DNA of 64,000 nucleotides from CBDBJR01 sp965206445 (GTDB lineage: Bacteria; Pseudomonadota; Gammaproteobacteria; Arenicellales; Poriferihabitantaceae): the NCBI GenBank assembly GCA_965206445.1, contig CBDBJR010000002.1, forward strand, positions 3,100,001-3,164,000, given 5' to 3'. Both the position numbers and the translations under genes were made by a program. Under the pieces are notes generated by a model that was not told where the DNA came from, made no database searches, and saw only the letters and a list, made by a program, of their open reading frames with translations. Numbering within the stretch: the first letter of the stretch is position 1; each line of letters opens with the position of its first letter. Shown here in pieces: positions 43,187 through 51,928 of the stretch.

Positions 43187-44263
43187 GTTCAGAAACCTTT
43201 GGCACTCTGCCCCAAGAGGAGAGCCATGCAAATTCACCATGCCGGATACCGCATCCGGGGATTTTACCGAGTAGCCCATTCAGGGCATGTTTGGGGGATG
43301 ACTTCCAAACATGCCCAACACCGCCTTGCGATCCTGGCGTTTTCCGGTCGGCACGGCAAAATCGCTGCCAGCGAGGCCTTTAAGGTCAGCATCCGCACGC
43401 TCTATCGCTGGCGTCAGACCCTCAACCGTCACGCCGGCAACGCCGCCGCGCTCACGCCTAAATCCTGTGTACCGCACCGGCGCAGGCGACCGGCCACGCC
43501 ACCGGGCCTGAGCGAGCAAATCCGGCAATTGCGCCGACAATACCCCAACCTCGGCAAGGCCAAACTCCATGTGTTATTACGAGACTGGTGCGCACAGCGG
43601 CGACTGGCGCTGCCGAGCGTCTCCTCCATCGGGCGCATCATTGCCAAAGACCCGCATAAAATGCGCCACGCTCTCGCGCGTATCTCACCCACCGGGTGCC
43701 TCAAACCGCTGCTGCGTACCCGCAAAACACGCAAACCCAAACACTGCCGGCCGCCGCCACTGGCCCTGTTTGCCTGCGATACCGTGATGCGCCTGCGCGA
43801 CGGCATCCGCCGCTACCTGTTCACCCTTATCGACCCCAACAGCCGCTTTGCCATTGCCTTTGCGGCCAATTCCGCTACCAGCCGCAACACCACCATCGCC
43901 CTGGAGGCGCTCACCGACTTGCTGCCCGTGCAACCGCAATTCCTGCTCTCCGATAACGGTTCTGAGTTTATGGGCGATTTCCAGCAACGCCTAAATCAGC
44001 TCGGCATTGTCCACTGGTGGACTTACCCCAGATCACCCAAAATGAATGCCCATTGTGAGCGCTTCAACCGCACCATACAGGAGCAGTTCGTGGATTATCA
44101 CGCCGATTTGCTGTTCACTGACCTGGCCTTGTTTAACCGCAAAATGGCCGCCTGGCTGGTCGAATATAACACCGTCATTCCTCACCATAGCCTCGGTCTG
44201 CAAACTCCGATACAATTCGGCTTCCAACAACTGTCACAGGGCCAAAGGTATTGGACCCATACA
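43180..44263 (+). mobile_element. IS element, IS481-like, copy 2 (1084 bp)
   Basis: Second copy of the 1084-bp IS, in opposite orientation to copy 1 and very similar to it. It lies between the glycosyltransferase and the first epimerase. The two copies bracket repeat copy 2, the carbamoyltransferase and the glycosyltransferase, a composite-transposon-like arrangement with inverted ends. No target duplication seen. Confidence 0.88.
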
Positions 44264-44272
44264 ACGGCTTGA
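43226..44272 (+). CDS. DDE transposase of the 1084-bp IS, copy 2
   Basis: The protein has 348 residues and the same domains as copy 1, with a small number of substitutions. Start ATG 43226 with AAGAGGAGA ahead. The frame passes the IS end by three codons (two residues, then TGA) in flanking DNA. It looks intact and may be active. Confidence 0.88.
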   Translation: MQIHHAGYRIRGFYRVAHSGHVWGMTSKHAQHRLAILAFSGRHGKIAASEAFKVSIRTLYRWRQTLNRHAGNAAALTPKSCVPHRRRRPATPPGLSEQIRQLRRQYPNLGKAKLHVLLRDWCAQRRLALPSVSSIGRIIAKDPHKMRHALARISPTGCLKPLLRTRKTRKPKHCRPPPLALFACDTVMRLRDGIRRYLFTLIDPNSRFAIAFAANSATSRNTTIALEALTDLLPVQPQFLLSDNGSEFMGDFQQRLNQLGIVHWWTYPRSPKMNAHCERFNRTIQEQFVDYHADLLFTDLALFNRKMAAWLVEYNTVIPHHSLGLQTPIQFGFQQLSQGQRYWTHTTA

Positions 44273-44303
44273 CTAAAATTGCCGCCGCCGATAAAATGCG
44301 CGG

Positions 44304-45230
44304 ATGCATAAAATTCTGGTCACTGGAGGCGCTGGATATTTGGGCTCGCTGCTGCTGCCGCGCCTGCTGGATGGCGGATGCAAAGTTACGCTGTTTGATG
44401 ATTTTACTTTCGGCGTGCGGCCGATTCTGCATTTTGCCGCGCATCCTGATTTGGAAATTATTCGCGGCGATGTGCGCGATGCACAAGCGGTGAAGTCGGC
44501 GGCTAAAAATGCCGACTGCATTATGCACCTCGCCGCAGTGGTGGGACATCCCGCCTGCACAGCCGACCCGGTGGCGGCGAAATCCACAAATCTGGAGGGC
44601 TCAAAAAATGTCGCCGCGGCGCTCTCTAAAGATCAATTGGCGATTTTCGCCTCTACCGGCAGCGCCTACGGGAAAGTCGACGGCGTGTGCGACGAAACCA
44701 CGCCGATTGCACCACTCACGCTCTACGGCGCAACTAAGGCCGAAGCCGAAAAAATGTTTACGGAAAAGAAAGGAATTGCATTGCGATTCGCCACCGTCTT
44801 CGGTGTATCGCCACGATTGCGGCTGGATTTGCTGGTAAACGATTTTGTTTATCAGGCGCTTCACAACCACCAGATTATTCTTTACGAAGGGCATTTCCGC
44901 CGCACTTTTCTGCATGCGCGCGACGCCGCCAACGCCTTTTTATTCGCGCTCGCCAATGCGGATAAAATGCGCGGCGAAGCGTTTAATATCGGCAACAATT
45001 CCATGAATTACACCAAACGCGATATTGCACTGGCGGTGAAAGAAAAAATCCCCTACTATTTCCACGAAGCCGCCGTCGGCGAAGACCCCGACGCGCGCGA
45101 CTACACGGTTTCCTACGATAAAATCAGCCGACTCGGCTATCGCACCGAAATTGGCTTGAACCGGGGAATAGACGAATTAATCAAAGTGCTGCGTCCGCTG
45201 CAAATCAACAACGAGTGGCGCAATGCCTGA
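44304..45230 (+). CDS. NAD-dependent sugar epimerase/dehydratase
   Basis: The protein has 308 residues of extended SDR type. ILVTGGAGYLG at the N-terminus binds NAD; the catalytic Y-X3-K is YGATKAEAEK (about residue 143) after the STGSAYG serine block; the ending FNIGNNSMNYTKRDIA is substrate-domain-like. It acts on an NDP-sugar for surface polysaccharide. It overlaps the following fucose-synthase-like gene by 8 bases. Exact reaction unknown. Confidence 0.88.
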   Translation: MHKILVTGGAGYLGSLLLPRLLDGGCKVTLFDDFTFGVRPILHFAAHPDLEIIRGDVRDAQAVKSAAKNADCIMHLAAVVGHPACTADPVAAKSTNLEGSKNVAAALSKDQLAIFASTGSAYGKVDGVCDETTPIAPLTLYGATKAEAEKMFTEKKGIALRFATVFGVSPRLRLDLLVNDFVYQALHNHQIILYEGHFRRTFLHARDAANAFLFALANADKMRGEAFNIGNNSMNYTKRDIALAVKEKIPYYFHEAAVGEDPDARDYTVSYDKISRLGYRTEIGLNRGIDELIKVLRPLQINNEWRNA

Positions 45231-46182
45231 ATTCAAAAATGTTCTGGTCACTGGCGGCAGCGGCTTTTTGGGGCGGCGTGTTGTCGGCGCATTAAAAGAA
45301 TTGGGGCATTCCGTTTTCGCCCCGCGCTCGGTGGAATTCAATTTGGAATCCGGCCAAGGAGTCGCTGATTATTTCTCCGCCTGCAAACGCGAAGGGAGTG
45401 CGGTGGACGCGGTGGTGCATTCGGCGGCTTATTACGGCGGACTCGGAATCTGCCTCGCCGAGCCGCTTACGCTGGCGGCGCGCAATCTTAAAATGGCGGC
45501 GGTTATTTTTGAAGAATCGTCGGTGGCAAGCGTCTGCAAAATTGTTTCGGTGGGCAGCGCTTGCGCGTATCCGGGACACTTGACCGGCGAAATTTCCGAA
45601 CCGCAAATTTTCGCCGGACGCTGTCACGAATCGGTGGAAGGATACGGCTTTTCCAAGCGCGCGCATTTGGTTTTGATGGCGGCGGCGCATCGGCAATTCG
45701 GAATCGCCTGCAATCAAATCGCCCTTTCCAATCTCTACGGCGAACACGATGTCTTTGACGATTATCGCAGCCACGCCCCCGCCGCATTGATGCGCAAAAT
45801 AGCCGACGCCAAATTAAACAGCGGACGAGCATTAGCATGGGGCAGTGGAAACCCCTTGAGGCAATTTCTATATGTCGGCGACGCCGCTGAAATTATCGCC
45901 CGCGCCGTGGAATTTCCGCACGACAACGAGCCGATAAACGCCCCGGGCGAGGAAGTTTCCATCCGCCGACTCGCCGAGGCAATCGCCGATGCCGCAGATT
46001 TTCCGCGCGAGCAAATTAACTGGGACAACAGCAAACCCGACGGCGTTTTTCAAAAGTCGGTCAGCGGCGAAAAACTGCGCGCCCTGCTGCCGGATTTTTC
46101 ACCTTTGCCTTTGGCCGAAGGAATCGCCCGCACGATGCATTGGTATCTGCAAAACAAAGAAGAAGCCAATCGGCGGCAATAA
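45223..46182 (+). CDS. NAD(P)-dependent epimerase, GDP-L-fucose synthase-like
   Basis: The protein has 319 residues. VLVTGGSGFLGRRVV opens the SDR fold. The SACAYPG block and YGFSKRAHLV (Y-X3-K form) resemble GDP-L-fucose synthase (Fcl), which completes GDP-fucose from the Gmd product; gmd is in the same island. Other blocks: NLYGEHDVFDDYRSH and NPLRQFLYVGDAA. The C-terminal 50 codons also occur as two degraded fragments near 37.2 and 39.8 kb. Fcl function is likely but not certain. Confidence 0.82.
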   Translation: MPEFKNVLVTGGSGFLGRRVVGALKELGHSVFAPRSVEFNLESGQGVADYFSACKREGSAVDAVVHSAAYYGGLGICLAEPLTLAARNLKMAAVIFEESSVASVCKIVSVGSACAYPGHLTGEISEPQIFAGRCHESVEGYGFSKRAHLVLMAAAHRQFGIACNQIALSNLYGEHDVFDDYRSHAPAALMRKIADAKLNSGRALAWGSGNPLRQFLYVGDAAEIIARAVEFPHDNEPINAPGEEVSIRRLAEAIADAADFPREQINWDNSKPDGVFQKSVSGEKLRALLPDFSPLPLAEGIARTMHWYLQNKEEANRRQ

Positions 46183-46238
46183 ATCGCGCCAACAAAGAAT
46201 TATGGCATAATCTCCACACAACCACAGAGGAAAAAACA

Positions 46239-46418
46239 ATGAACGAAGGCGACAAATTGGAGGCCGAAAAACTCGCCCTGCTCGAAAAAATGAGTAAGGC
46301 GATTGATCCCAGTGTGATGGAGCGAATCCGCCTTATCACCGAAATCGCGGACAAACTGGACCCGCCGCGGCCGCCTCTGGAAACGACCACGACCCACACC
46401 GATAACCATCATGCCTAG
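46239..46418 (+). CDS. Small charged helical protein, unknown
   Basis: The protein has 59 residues with an AGAGGA site before ATG 46239. Residues 3-42 form an amphipathic charged helix; the tail is Thr/His-rich. No family is recognised. It overlaps the start of the next gene (an SDH-type protease, now frameshifted) by 9 bases, which suggests that the two were translated together. Confidence 0.55.
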   Translation: MNEGDKLEAEKLALLEKMSKAIDPSVMERIRLITEIADKLDPPRPPLETTTTHTDNHHA

Positions 46419-47323
46419 TCGCAGTGAAATCCAGCAACGCATTCTGACAGAAAAGAACGCGCGCCGAAGATCGCGTCCGCATCGGATATTTAAAAGAGCT
46501 CCACGCTTTCAGTAAGCGCGACACCATTCTTTACGCTTCGGCGTTTACCACTTTGGGGCGCGCGAAATCGCACGAGGCGACTTCGGTGACCCTCGCGGAT
46601 GGACCGGGGTTTATGTCCGCGCTGAACGGCTTGCACGGCTCGAATCTGGATTTGATTCTGCACAGCCCCGGCGGCTCAATGGATGCGGCGGAACAAATCG
46701 TCAAATACTTGCGGACGAAATACCGCCACATTCGTGCGATTATCCCGCAAAACGCGATGTCAGCGGCGACAATGATCGCTTGCGCCTGCGATGAAATAGT
46801 GATGGGCAAGCACTCCGCAATCGGGCCGATAGACCCGCAAGTGAACGGCATTCCCGCGCAGGCGATACTAGATGAATTCGAACAGGCGAAGCAGGGTATG
46901 ACGGAAAATCCGATGTCGGCGGCGCTATGGATTCAAAGAATGCGCACTCTGGAACCGGGCATGTTAAAAATCTGCCGTGCGACTCTTGATCTTTCCGAAG
47001 AAAAAGTCGCCGAATGGCTGTCGCTTTATATGCTCAAAGGCAACGACGGAAAAGCGAAGCACATTGCCAAATGGCTCAGCAATTACAAATTGCATAAAAC
47101 CCACAGCCGCCCGATTATGATGGATGATGCAGGCCAAGAAGGGCTGAAAATCATCCCGCTGGAAAGCAGCGAAAAATCACCGGAAAAAAGCCAGAAATTC
47201 CAAGATTTGGTTCTTTCCGTTTTCCATGCGACGATGGAAACATTTGAAATTTCCGACTGCGTGAAAATTATAGAAAATCACGCGGGCGGAGGTTCTCGAC
47301 TTTCGGTAAAATCGCCGAAATGA
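46410..47323 (+). pseudogene. Serine dehydrogenase proteinase-like (ClpP-fold) gene with frameshift
   Basis: The ATG at 46410 opens a frame that stops after about 35 codons; from about 46470 the homologous sequence continues in another frame to 47323 (257 codons from 46553). One base seems missing near 46470. The main part is a ClpP/SppA-fold serine hydrolase of the SDH type: LILHSPGGSMDAAEQIV (oxyanion loop), IPQNAMSAATMIACACDEIVMG (nucleophile Ser) and HSAIGPIDPQ. A shorter product from an internal start might still be made. The role is unknown. Confidence 0.7.
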
Positions 47324-48126
47324 AAAATTTCGTTTATCTTATACAGGGCACTTCGGACCGCATCGGCGAGTATTTGCATCTGCGCGAGCGGCCCGACACC
47401 GACGCTGTTTTTCTCACTATGCGATCGCGAGCGCGAAGGGTGCATTTTCTTTCCCAATTCCACTTTCATGCAGGGACGCAATCGAATGCTGGCGGAAGCG
47501 CACAAACTAGGCGACTACCGCTATTTCATTTTTATGGACGACGATGTGGAGTTCGTCCGCGGCGGCTACGGCGATTTTGAATCTTTGCTTTTGCAATTGC
47601 GCCCGGCAATCGGCGTGCCGGTTTCGGGCCGTCTCCGAGATTCCGTCATCGGCTTTGGGTCGCCGTTCGGTCGGACTTATCTTCCGTCTATGGACTAGCA
47701 AATGGCGTGGGATTACAACGGGCAAATGAATGCCTATCACCGCGACCTTTCTTGGACGGACTCGTGATTCCCTACTGGGAATCCTTCTCTGATCATTGGT
47801 GGGTAGCCGATGTTATACCATGCGCGATGGCGAGGAATTTTTACCCGGAGGGAATGCTTCAATTCAATCGCATCGTCATCAGCAATAAAATGCACCGCGA
47901 TTATCCATGCGCGCTGCAAACGACGGAAAAGACGGCGCAGTGGATGGCTTCACAATTCGCCGGCAAATGCACCATGCCGATATCTCCGCAATTTTCATTG
48001 CGGCGTTATTTGCGACGATTGATTCTTCCGTTCAAGCCGAAGTATTTCCGCCGCAACAACCCGCGTGGACTTGTCGCTCCGCCATTGCATTGGCGCGCAA
48101 TAATCGCCCAGACCCGTGCTTATTGA
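47320..48126 (+). pseudogene. Glycosyltransferase-like gene broken by frameshifts and a stop
   Basis: Pieces of one protein are spread over two frames: an N-terminus (MKNFVYLIQGTSD), a centre (YRYFIFMDDDVEFV with a DDD metal motif of GT-A enzymes, GYGDFESLLLQLRPAIGVPV) and an end (VIPYWESFSDHWWVADVIPCA). At least two shifts (about 47430 and 47750) and a TAG at 47696 interrupt it. It overlaps the end of the protease gene by 4 bases. Family call rests on the DDD block only. Confidence 0.6.
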
Positions 48127-48578
48127 GAAATCACCCGCCGCATAGCAGCGCCGAAATCATCGGTCAAAGAGCGCACATCGTCGGAAGAAAGATTCAATTT
48201 GACGGAAACGCCGAGGGCGCCAATTTCCAATTTGTCACCGAGCAGCGATTTGATTTTGCCAAACCAGGCCCGCTGGCGATTTTCCTGCGTCAGCGCAGAA
48301 AAAACGAGACCCACCGCCTTTTCCAATTCGTCGACATCGCTCAAATTGACATGCGCACCGACGATGCCGTTCTGCACTTCGGCGCGGTCGCGCGCCAGCG
48401 ACGCCAGCGAACTTTTGCCGATGCCGCGCTCGCCGGTAACAAAGCCCAACTCAAATTTTCCCTGCGCCGCCCGCGCCGACATCACGCGCAATGCTTCCAA
48501 TTGCGCGCCACGCCCGACGAATACATCATGCGACGCGGGCCGCCCCGGCGTAAATGGACTGGATTCAGGCGATCTCAT
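48120..48578 (-). pseudogene. N-terminal fragment of an AAA/ATPase-domain protein
   Basis: The 152 residues begin MRSPESSPFTPGRPASHD, then FVGRGAQLEAL and the Walker A GERGIGKSSL (about residues 49-58), as in ORC/NACHT-like ATPases that open with an FVGR box. Walker B and all later domains are missing: the frame ends where the glycosyltransferase pseudogene begins. It is a truncated gene at the right edge of the island. Confidence 0.6.
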
Positions 48579-48644
48579 TTCCAGGTTTCCATAAAACACA
48601 AAGCAGTCGCAACCGCCCGCAATGTATCGACCTGTACACGCAAC

Positions 48645-48674
48645 TGCATAGGCTCAGAAACAGATGGCACGACA
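48645..48674 (+). repeat. Sequence resembling the IS left terminal repeat, at the island edge
   Basis: From 48645, 21 of 27 bases match the left terminal repeat of the 1084-bp IS (TGCATA-G-TCAGAAAC---TGGCAC). No transposase sequence follows; the binding-protein gene starts about 90 bases on. It could be a scar of a related IS at the border between the island and core DNA, or chance. Confidence 0.4.
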
Positions 48675-48766
48675 GAAAAATTATGCTAGGCTATTACCGT
48701 GCGCTTCGCACCAATCGATACAATACACTGCCACAATCGGCAGTATCAACATTAACCGGAGACAAC

Positions 48767-49567
48767 ATGAAAACCTTCACCCTGATTAGATCACTGTTTA
48801 TCACCGCGATGCTCGCCTTGGCTTTGGCCCTTGGTTTGGGTCAGTCGGCATTGGCCGCCGGCGCACTGGCGGATATCCTCAATTCGGGCAAACTCAAAGT
48901 CGGCACTACCGGTGACTGGAATCCGATGAGCGTGAAAGACCCGGCAACCAACAGTTATGTCGGTTATGACATCGACATGATGACGGCCCTGGCCGACGAC
49001 CTCGGCGTCGAGGTCGAGTTTGTGCCGACCGACTGGAAAACCCTGGTCAACGGCGTGGTCTCGGGCAAGTATCATATCACCGGCAGCGCATCGATCAAGC
49101 CGAGCCGGGCGAAAGTGGCCGGCTTCTCCCGCAGCTATTTTTCGCTGGCGACTATTCCGCTGACGCTCGACAAGCACGCCGACCGATTCACCTCCTGGGA
49201 CGATCTGGATAAAGCCGATGTGGTGATTGCCGCCACGCTGGGCACGACGCAGGAGGATCAGGTAAAGCGGTTCTTCCCCAATGCGCAGCACAAAATCGTA
49301 GAGGCGCCCGCACGCGATTTTCAGGAAGTGCTGTCTGGCCGGGCCGACGCGCACATCACCTCGAACGTGGAGGCCTATAAGCTGGTCGAGCAGTTCCCCG
49401 AGATGATGATCGTGCCGGTGGCGCAGGCGCGCGCCCGTACGCCGGTGTCGATGCTGCTGCCGCAAGACGATCAGGTCTGGATCAACTTTATCAACACCTG
49501 GGTCGAGCTTAAAACCGAAAGCGGTTTCTTCGCCGAGCTGGGACACAAATGGAAATTGAATAACTAA
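48767..49567 (+). CDS. Family 3 solute-binding protein of an amino-acid ABC transporter
   Basis: The protein has 266 residues. A clear signal peptide ends at SALAAGA (about residue 30). The mature protein shows LKVGTTGDWNPMSV, YVGYDIDMMTALADDLGVEVEFV and the hinge region of cluster 3 periplasmic binding proteins, close to PheC/polar amino-acid binders. ATG 48767 follows CCGGAGA. It has no permease or ATPase next to it; the orphan pair at 34366-35903 is oriented divergently and lacks a binding protein, so they probably belong together. Confidence 0.88.
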   Translation: MKTFTLIRSLFITAMLALALALGLGQSALAAGALADILNSGKLKVGTTGDWNPMSVKDPATNSYVGYDIDMMTALADDLGVEVEFVPTDWKTLVNGVVSGKYHITGSASIKPSRAKVAGFSRSYFSLATIPLTLDKHADRFTSWDDLDKADVVIAATLGTTQEDQVKRFFPNAQHKIVEAPARDFQEVLSGRADAHITSNVEAYKLVEQFPEMMIVPVAQARARTPVSMLLPQDDQVWINFINTWVELKTESGFFAELGHKWKLNN

Positions 49568-49669
49568 CGATGCCACTTCGGCACGCGTGCGGCCGGGGCG
49601 CACACCAACCGACCGGGTAGCCGATAGTACCCGCTTATTGAGCCGAGTCCGAGCCTGGAACTTCTCACC

Positions 49670-50404
49670 ATGACCACCGACGAGGTGGCGGCCTACCTCG
49701 ACCGCAGTCGCGGGCTGGTCCTGCCGACCGGCTCAATCGAGCAGCACGCGGCGCTCGGTTTGCTCGGCACGGACGCCCTGTGCGCCGGACATATTGCGCG
49801 CGGCGCCGGGGAGCTGGCCGACGCGATTGTTGCGCCGACACTGTCGTATGCGCCGGCGCAATTCAATATGGCATTTGCCGGCACCGTTTCCGTTTCCTGC
49901 CGGGTGTTTTCGCTGCTGTTTATCGACATTGTCAACGCCTTTCAGCGGCAGGGCTTTCGGCATATCTATGTGCTCAACGCCCACGGCGCCAACCTCGCAC
50001 CGCTGCAATCGTCGGTGCACGATATTTACGCTGAATCCGGCGACCGCGCGCCGCTTGTCAGGATAAAAAACTGGTGGGACTTTGACGCCGTCAATCGTTT
50101 GCGCGACGCTTTCTACGGTGAAAAAGAAGGCCTGCACGCGACCCCCAGCGAAGTCGCAATCACCCAGTTTACCGATCGCGTGGTCACGCCGAAACAGCGC
50201 GCCGGCTACCGCGCCTTATCGCAGCAGACTATCCGCGACCACCGCGGTGACCAACATTTGCCGGCGGATTTACATCGCCGACAATTTCCGGACGGGCAAG
50301 TCGGTTCCGACCCGTCGCTGGCAACCCCGCAGCACGGCGAACAGCTATTGCAGGCCGCAAGCCGGGCGGTGGCGGAGGACTATCTGCGGTTCCTGCAGTC
50401 ATAG
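49670..50404 (+). CDS. Creatininase-family amidohydrolase
   Basis: The protein has 244 residues. Metal-ligand blocks: LPTGSIEQHAALGLLGTD (Glu, His and Asp, about residues 20-37) and VLNAHGANLAPL. Creatininase-family enzymes open cyclic amides or cleave amides of small molecules such as creatinine and F420 or mycofactocin intermediates. The usual HGPH box is altered to HAAL, so the substrate is unlikely to be creatinine. It follows the binding protein by 102 bases and faces a convergent M20 hydrolase, suggesting uptake and cleavage of an amide compound. Confidence 0.78.
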   Translation: MTTDEVAAYLDRSRGLVLPTGSIEQHAALGLLGTDALCAGHIARGAGELADAIVAPTLSYAPAQFNMAFAGTVSVSCRVFSLLFIDIVNAFQRQGFRHIYVLNAHGANLAPLQSSVHDIYAESGDRAPLVRIKNWWDFDAVNRLRDAFYGEKEGLHATPSEVAITQFTDRVVTPKQRAGYRALSQQTIRDHRGDQHLPADLHRRQFPDGQVGSDPSLATPQHGEQLLQAASRAVAEDYLRFLQS

Positions 50405-50662
50405 CAGCCCCGCCGGCAGTCGATTTTTTGCGGCCTATAACCGGTTGACATCAGGCCCGACCGGCCTGGCAGAATAATCCGGCGACACACTCGGCCCGGC
50501 GGCCTGTTGTGGCATAACCCGGCAGTAAACCGACTGCATCGCGCAGACCGTATTTTTCGCCATGCCGACACCGATTTTGAAACTGCCCTGCCCCGACTAA
50601 TCGGCCCAGAAACCTCGCCATCCTGCCGGGGCTCCTCGATTCGTGCCCGACTCAGGCCCGGC

Positions 50663-51826
50663 TCAGGCCGCCAGTTGCTGCTCCACCAGAGTCGCCCAAT
50701 AGGAAGCGCCAATCGGCAGAATATCGTCATTGAAATCATAGCGTGAATTATGCAGCATACAGCCGCCGGCACCGGCGCCGTTGCCAAGCCAGACATAACA
50801 CCCCGGCCTGGCCAGCAGCATGTAGGAAAAGTCTTCCGCGCCCATTACCGGCTGTGGTTGACGCAGCACATTGTCCTCGCCGACTACCGCCGCCGCTGCA
50901 CGCAATGCGGCCTCGGTCTGCTCGGCATGATTGACGGTCGCCGGATAACCGCGTCGATAATCGAGCGCGCAAGACGCGCCGTGGGCGGCGCAGATGCCCT
51001 CTGCAATCCGCAGAATCCGCGCCTCGGTCGCAACTCTGGTTTGCTCGCGAAAGCTCCTCACGGTGCCGCCCAGCTTCACTTCGTCCGGTATCACATTGGT
51101 CGCGTCGCCCGCCTGCAGCTGGGTCACACTGATGACCACCGAATCGACCGGGTGGATCATCCGGCTGGCGACGGTTTGCAGTGCCGTGATGATCTCTGCG
51201 GCAATCACCACCGGGTCAACGCACAGGTCGGGCATCGCCGCATGGCCGCCGCGACCGCGAATCACCAGATAAAATTCATCGGCAGCGGCCATCATCGGCC
51301 CGGCCCAGCCGGCGACTTGTCCGGGCGGCATGCCCGGCCAGTTATGCAGGCCGTAAACCGCATCGACCGGAAACCGCTCGAACAGCCCTTCTTTGACCAT
51401 CACATCGCCACCGCCGCCGCCTTCCTCAGCCGGCTGAAAGATGCAGTGCACCGTGCCCCGGAAGCGTCTGGTGGCGGCCAGATATTTTGCCGCCCCCAGC
51501 AGCATTGCAGTATGGCCGTCGTGACCGCAGCCGTGCATGCGCCCCGGATAGGAAGAGCGGTACTCGAACTCGTTGTGCTCCGGCATCGGCAAGGCATCGA
51601 TATCCGCCCGCAAGCCAATCGCCGGGCCGTCGCCGTTGCGAATCGTGCCCACCACGCCGGTGCGCGCCAACCCCCGGTCTACCTCCATGCCAAATTCATG
51701 CAGCCTGGCGGCCACCAGATCGGCCGTGCGCACCTCCTCGAAACACAGCTCCGGATGCTGATGAATGTCTCTGCGCCATGTCTGCATCTCCTGATGCAAC
51801 ACCTCGATTTCCGGTTTGATATTCAT
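50663..51826 (-). CDS. M20 family amidohydrolase (N-acyl amino acid/hippurate hydrolase type)
   Basis: The protein has 387 residues from ATG 51826. Di-metal site blocks: MHGCGHDGHTAMLLG (about residues 96-110), FQPAEEGGGGG (Glu pair), YGLHNWPGMPPGQ and the late MGAEDFSYML. Such cytoplasmic enzymes release amino acids from N-acyl or peptide-like conjugates. Convergent with the creatininase-family gene; the 258 bases between hold nothing recognised. It may act on the compound brought in by the neighbouring binding protein. Confidence 0.9.
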   Translation of the reverse strand: MNIKPEIEVLHQEMQTWRRDIHQHPELCFEEVRTADLVAARLHEFGMEVDRGLARTGVVGTIRNGDGPAIGLRADIDALPMPEHNEFEYRSSYPGRMHGCGHDGHTAMLLGAAKYLAATRRFRGTVHCIFQPAEEGGGGGDVMVKEGLFERFPVDAVYGLHNWPGMPPGQVAGWAGPMMAAADEFYLVIRGRGGHAAMPDLCVDPVVIAAEIITALQTVASRMIHPVDSVVISVTQLQAGDATNVIPDEVKLGGTVRSFREQTRVATEARILRIAEGICAAHGASCALDYRRGYPATVNHAEQTEAALRAAAAVVGEDNVLRQPQPVMGAEDFSYMLLARPGCYVWLGNGAGAGGCMLHNSRYDFNDDILPIGASYWATLVEQQLAA

Positions 51827-51928
51827 TTCGTCCCCCAATGCGGTTAAAGAGTTGTATCATAGCCGAACTTACCGACGAACAATAGCGGGCAAGGCTGTCA
51901 TAGGAAAATCCCTCATGAGTACGAAAAT

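Noticed and set aside
50750..51847. 365-codon open frame on the plus strand
   Set aside because: Shadow of the M20 hydrolase, which has all its metal-site motifs on the other strand.
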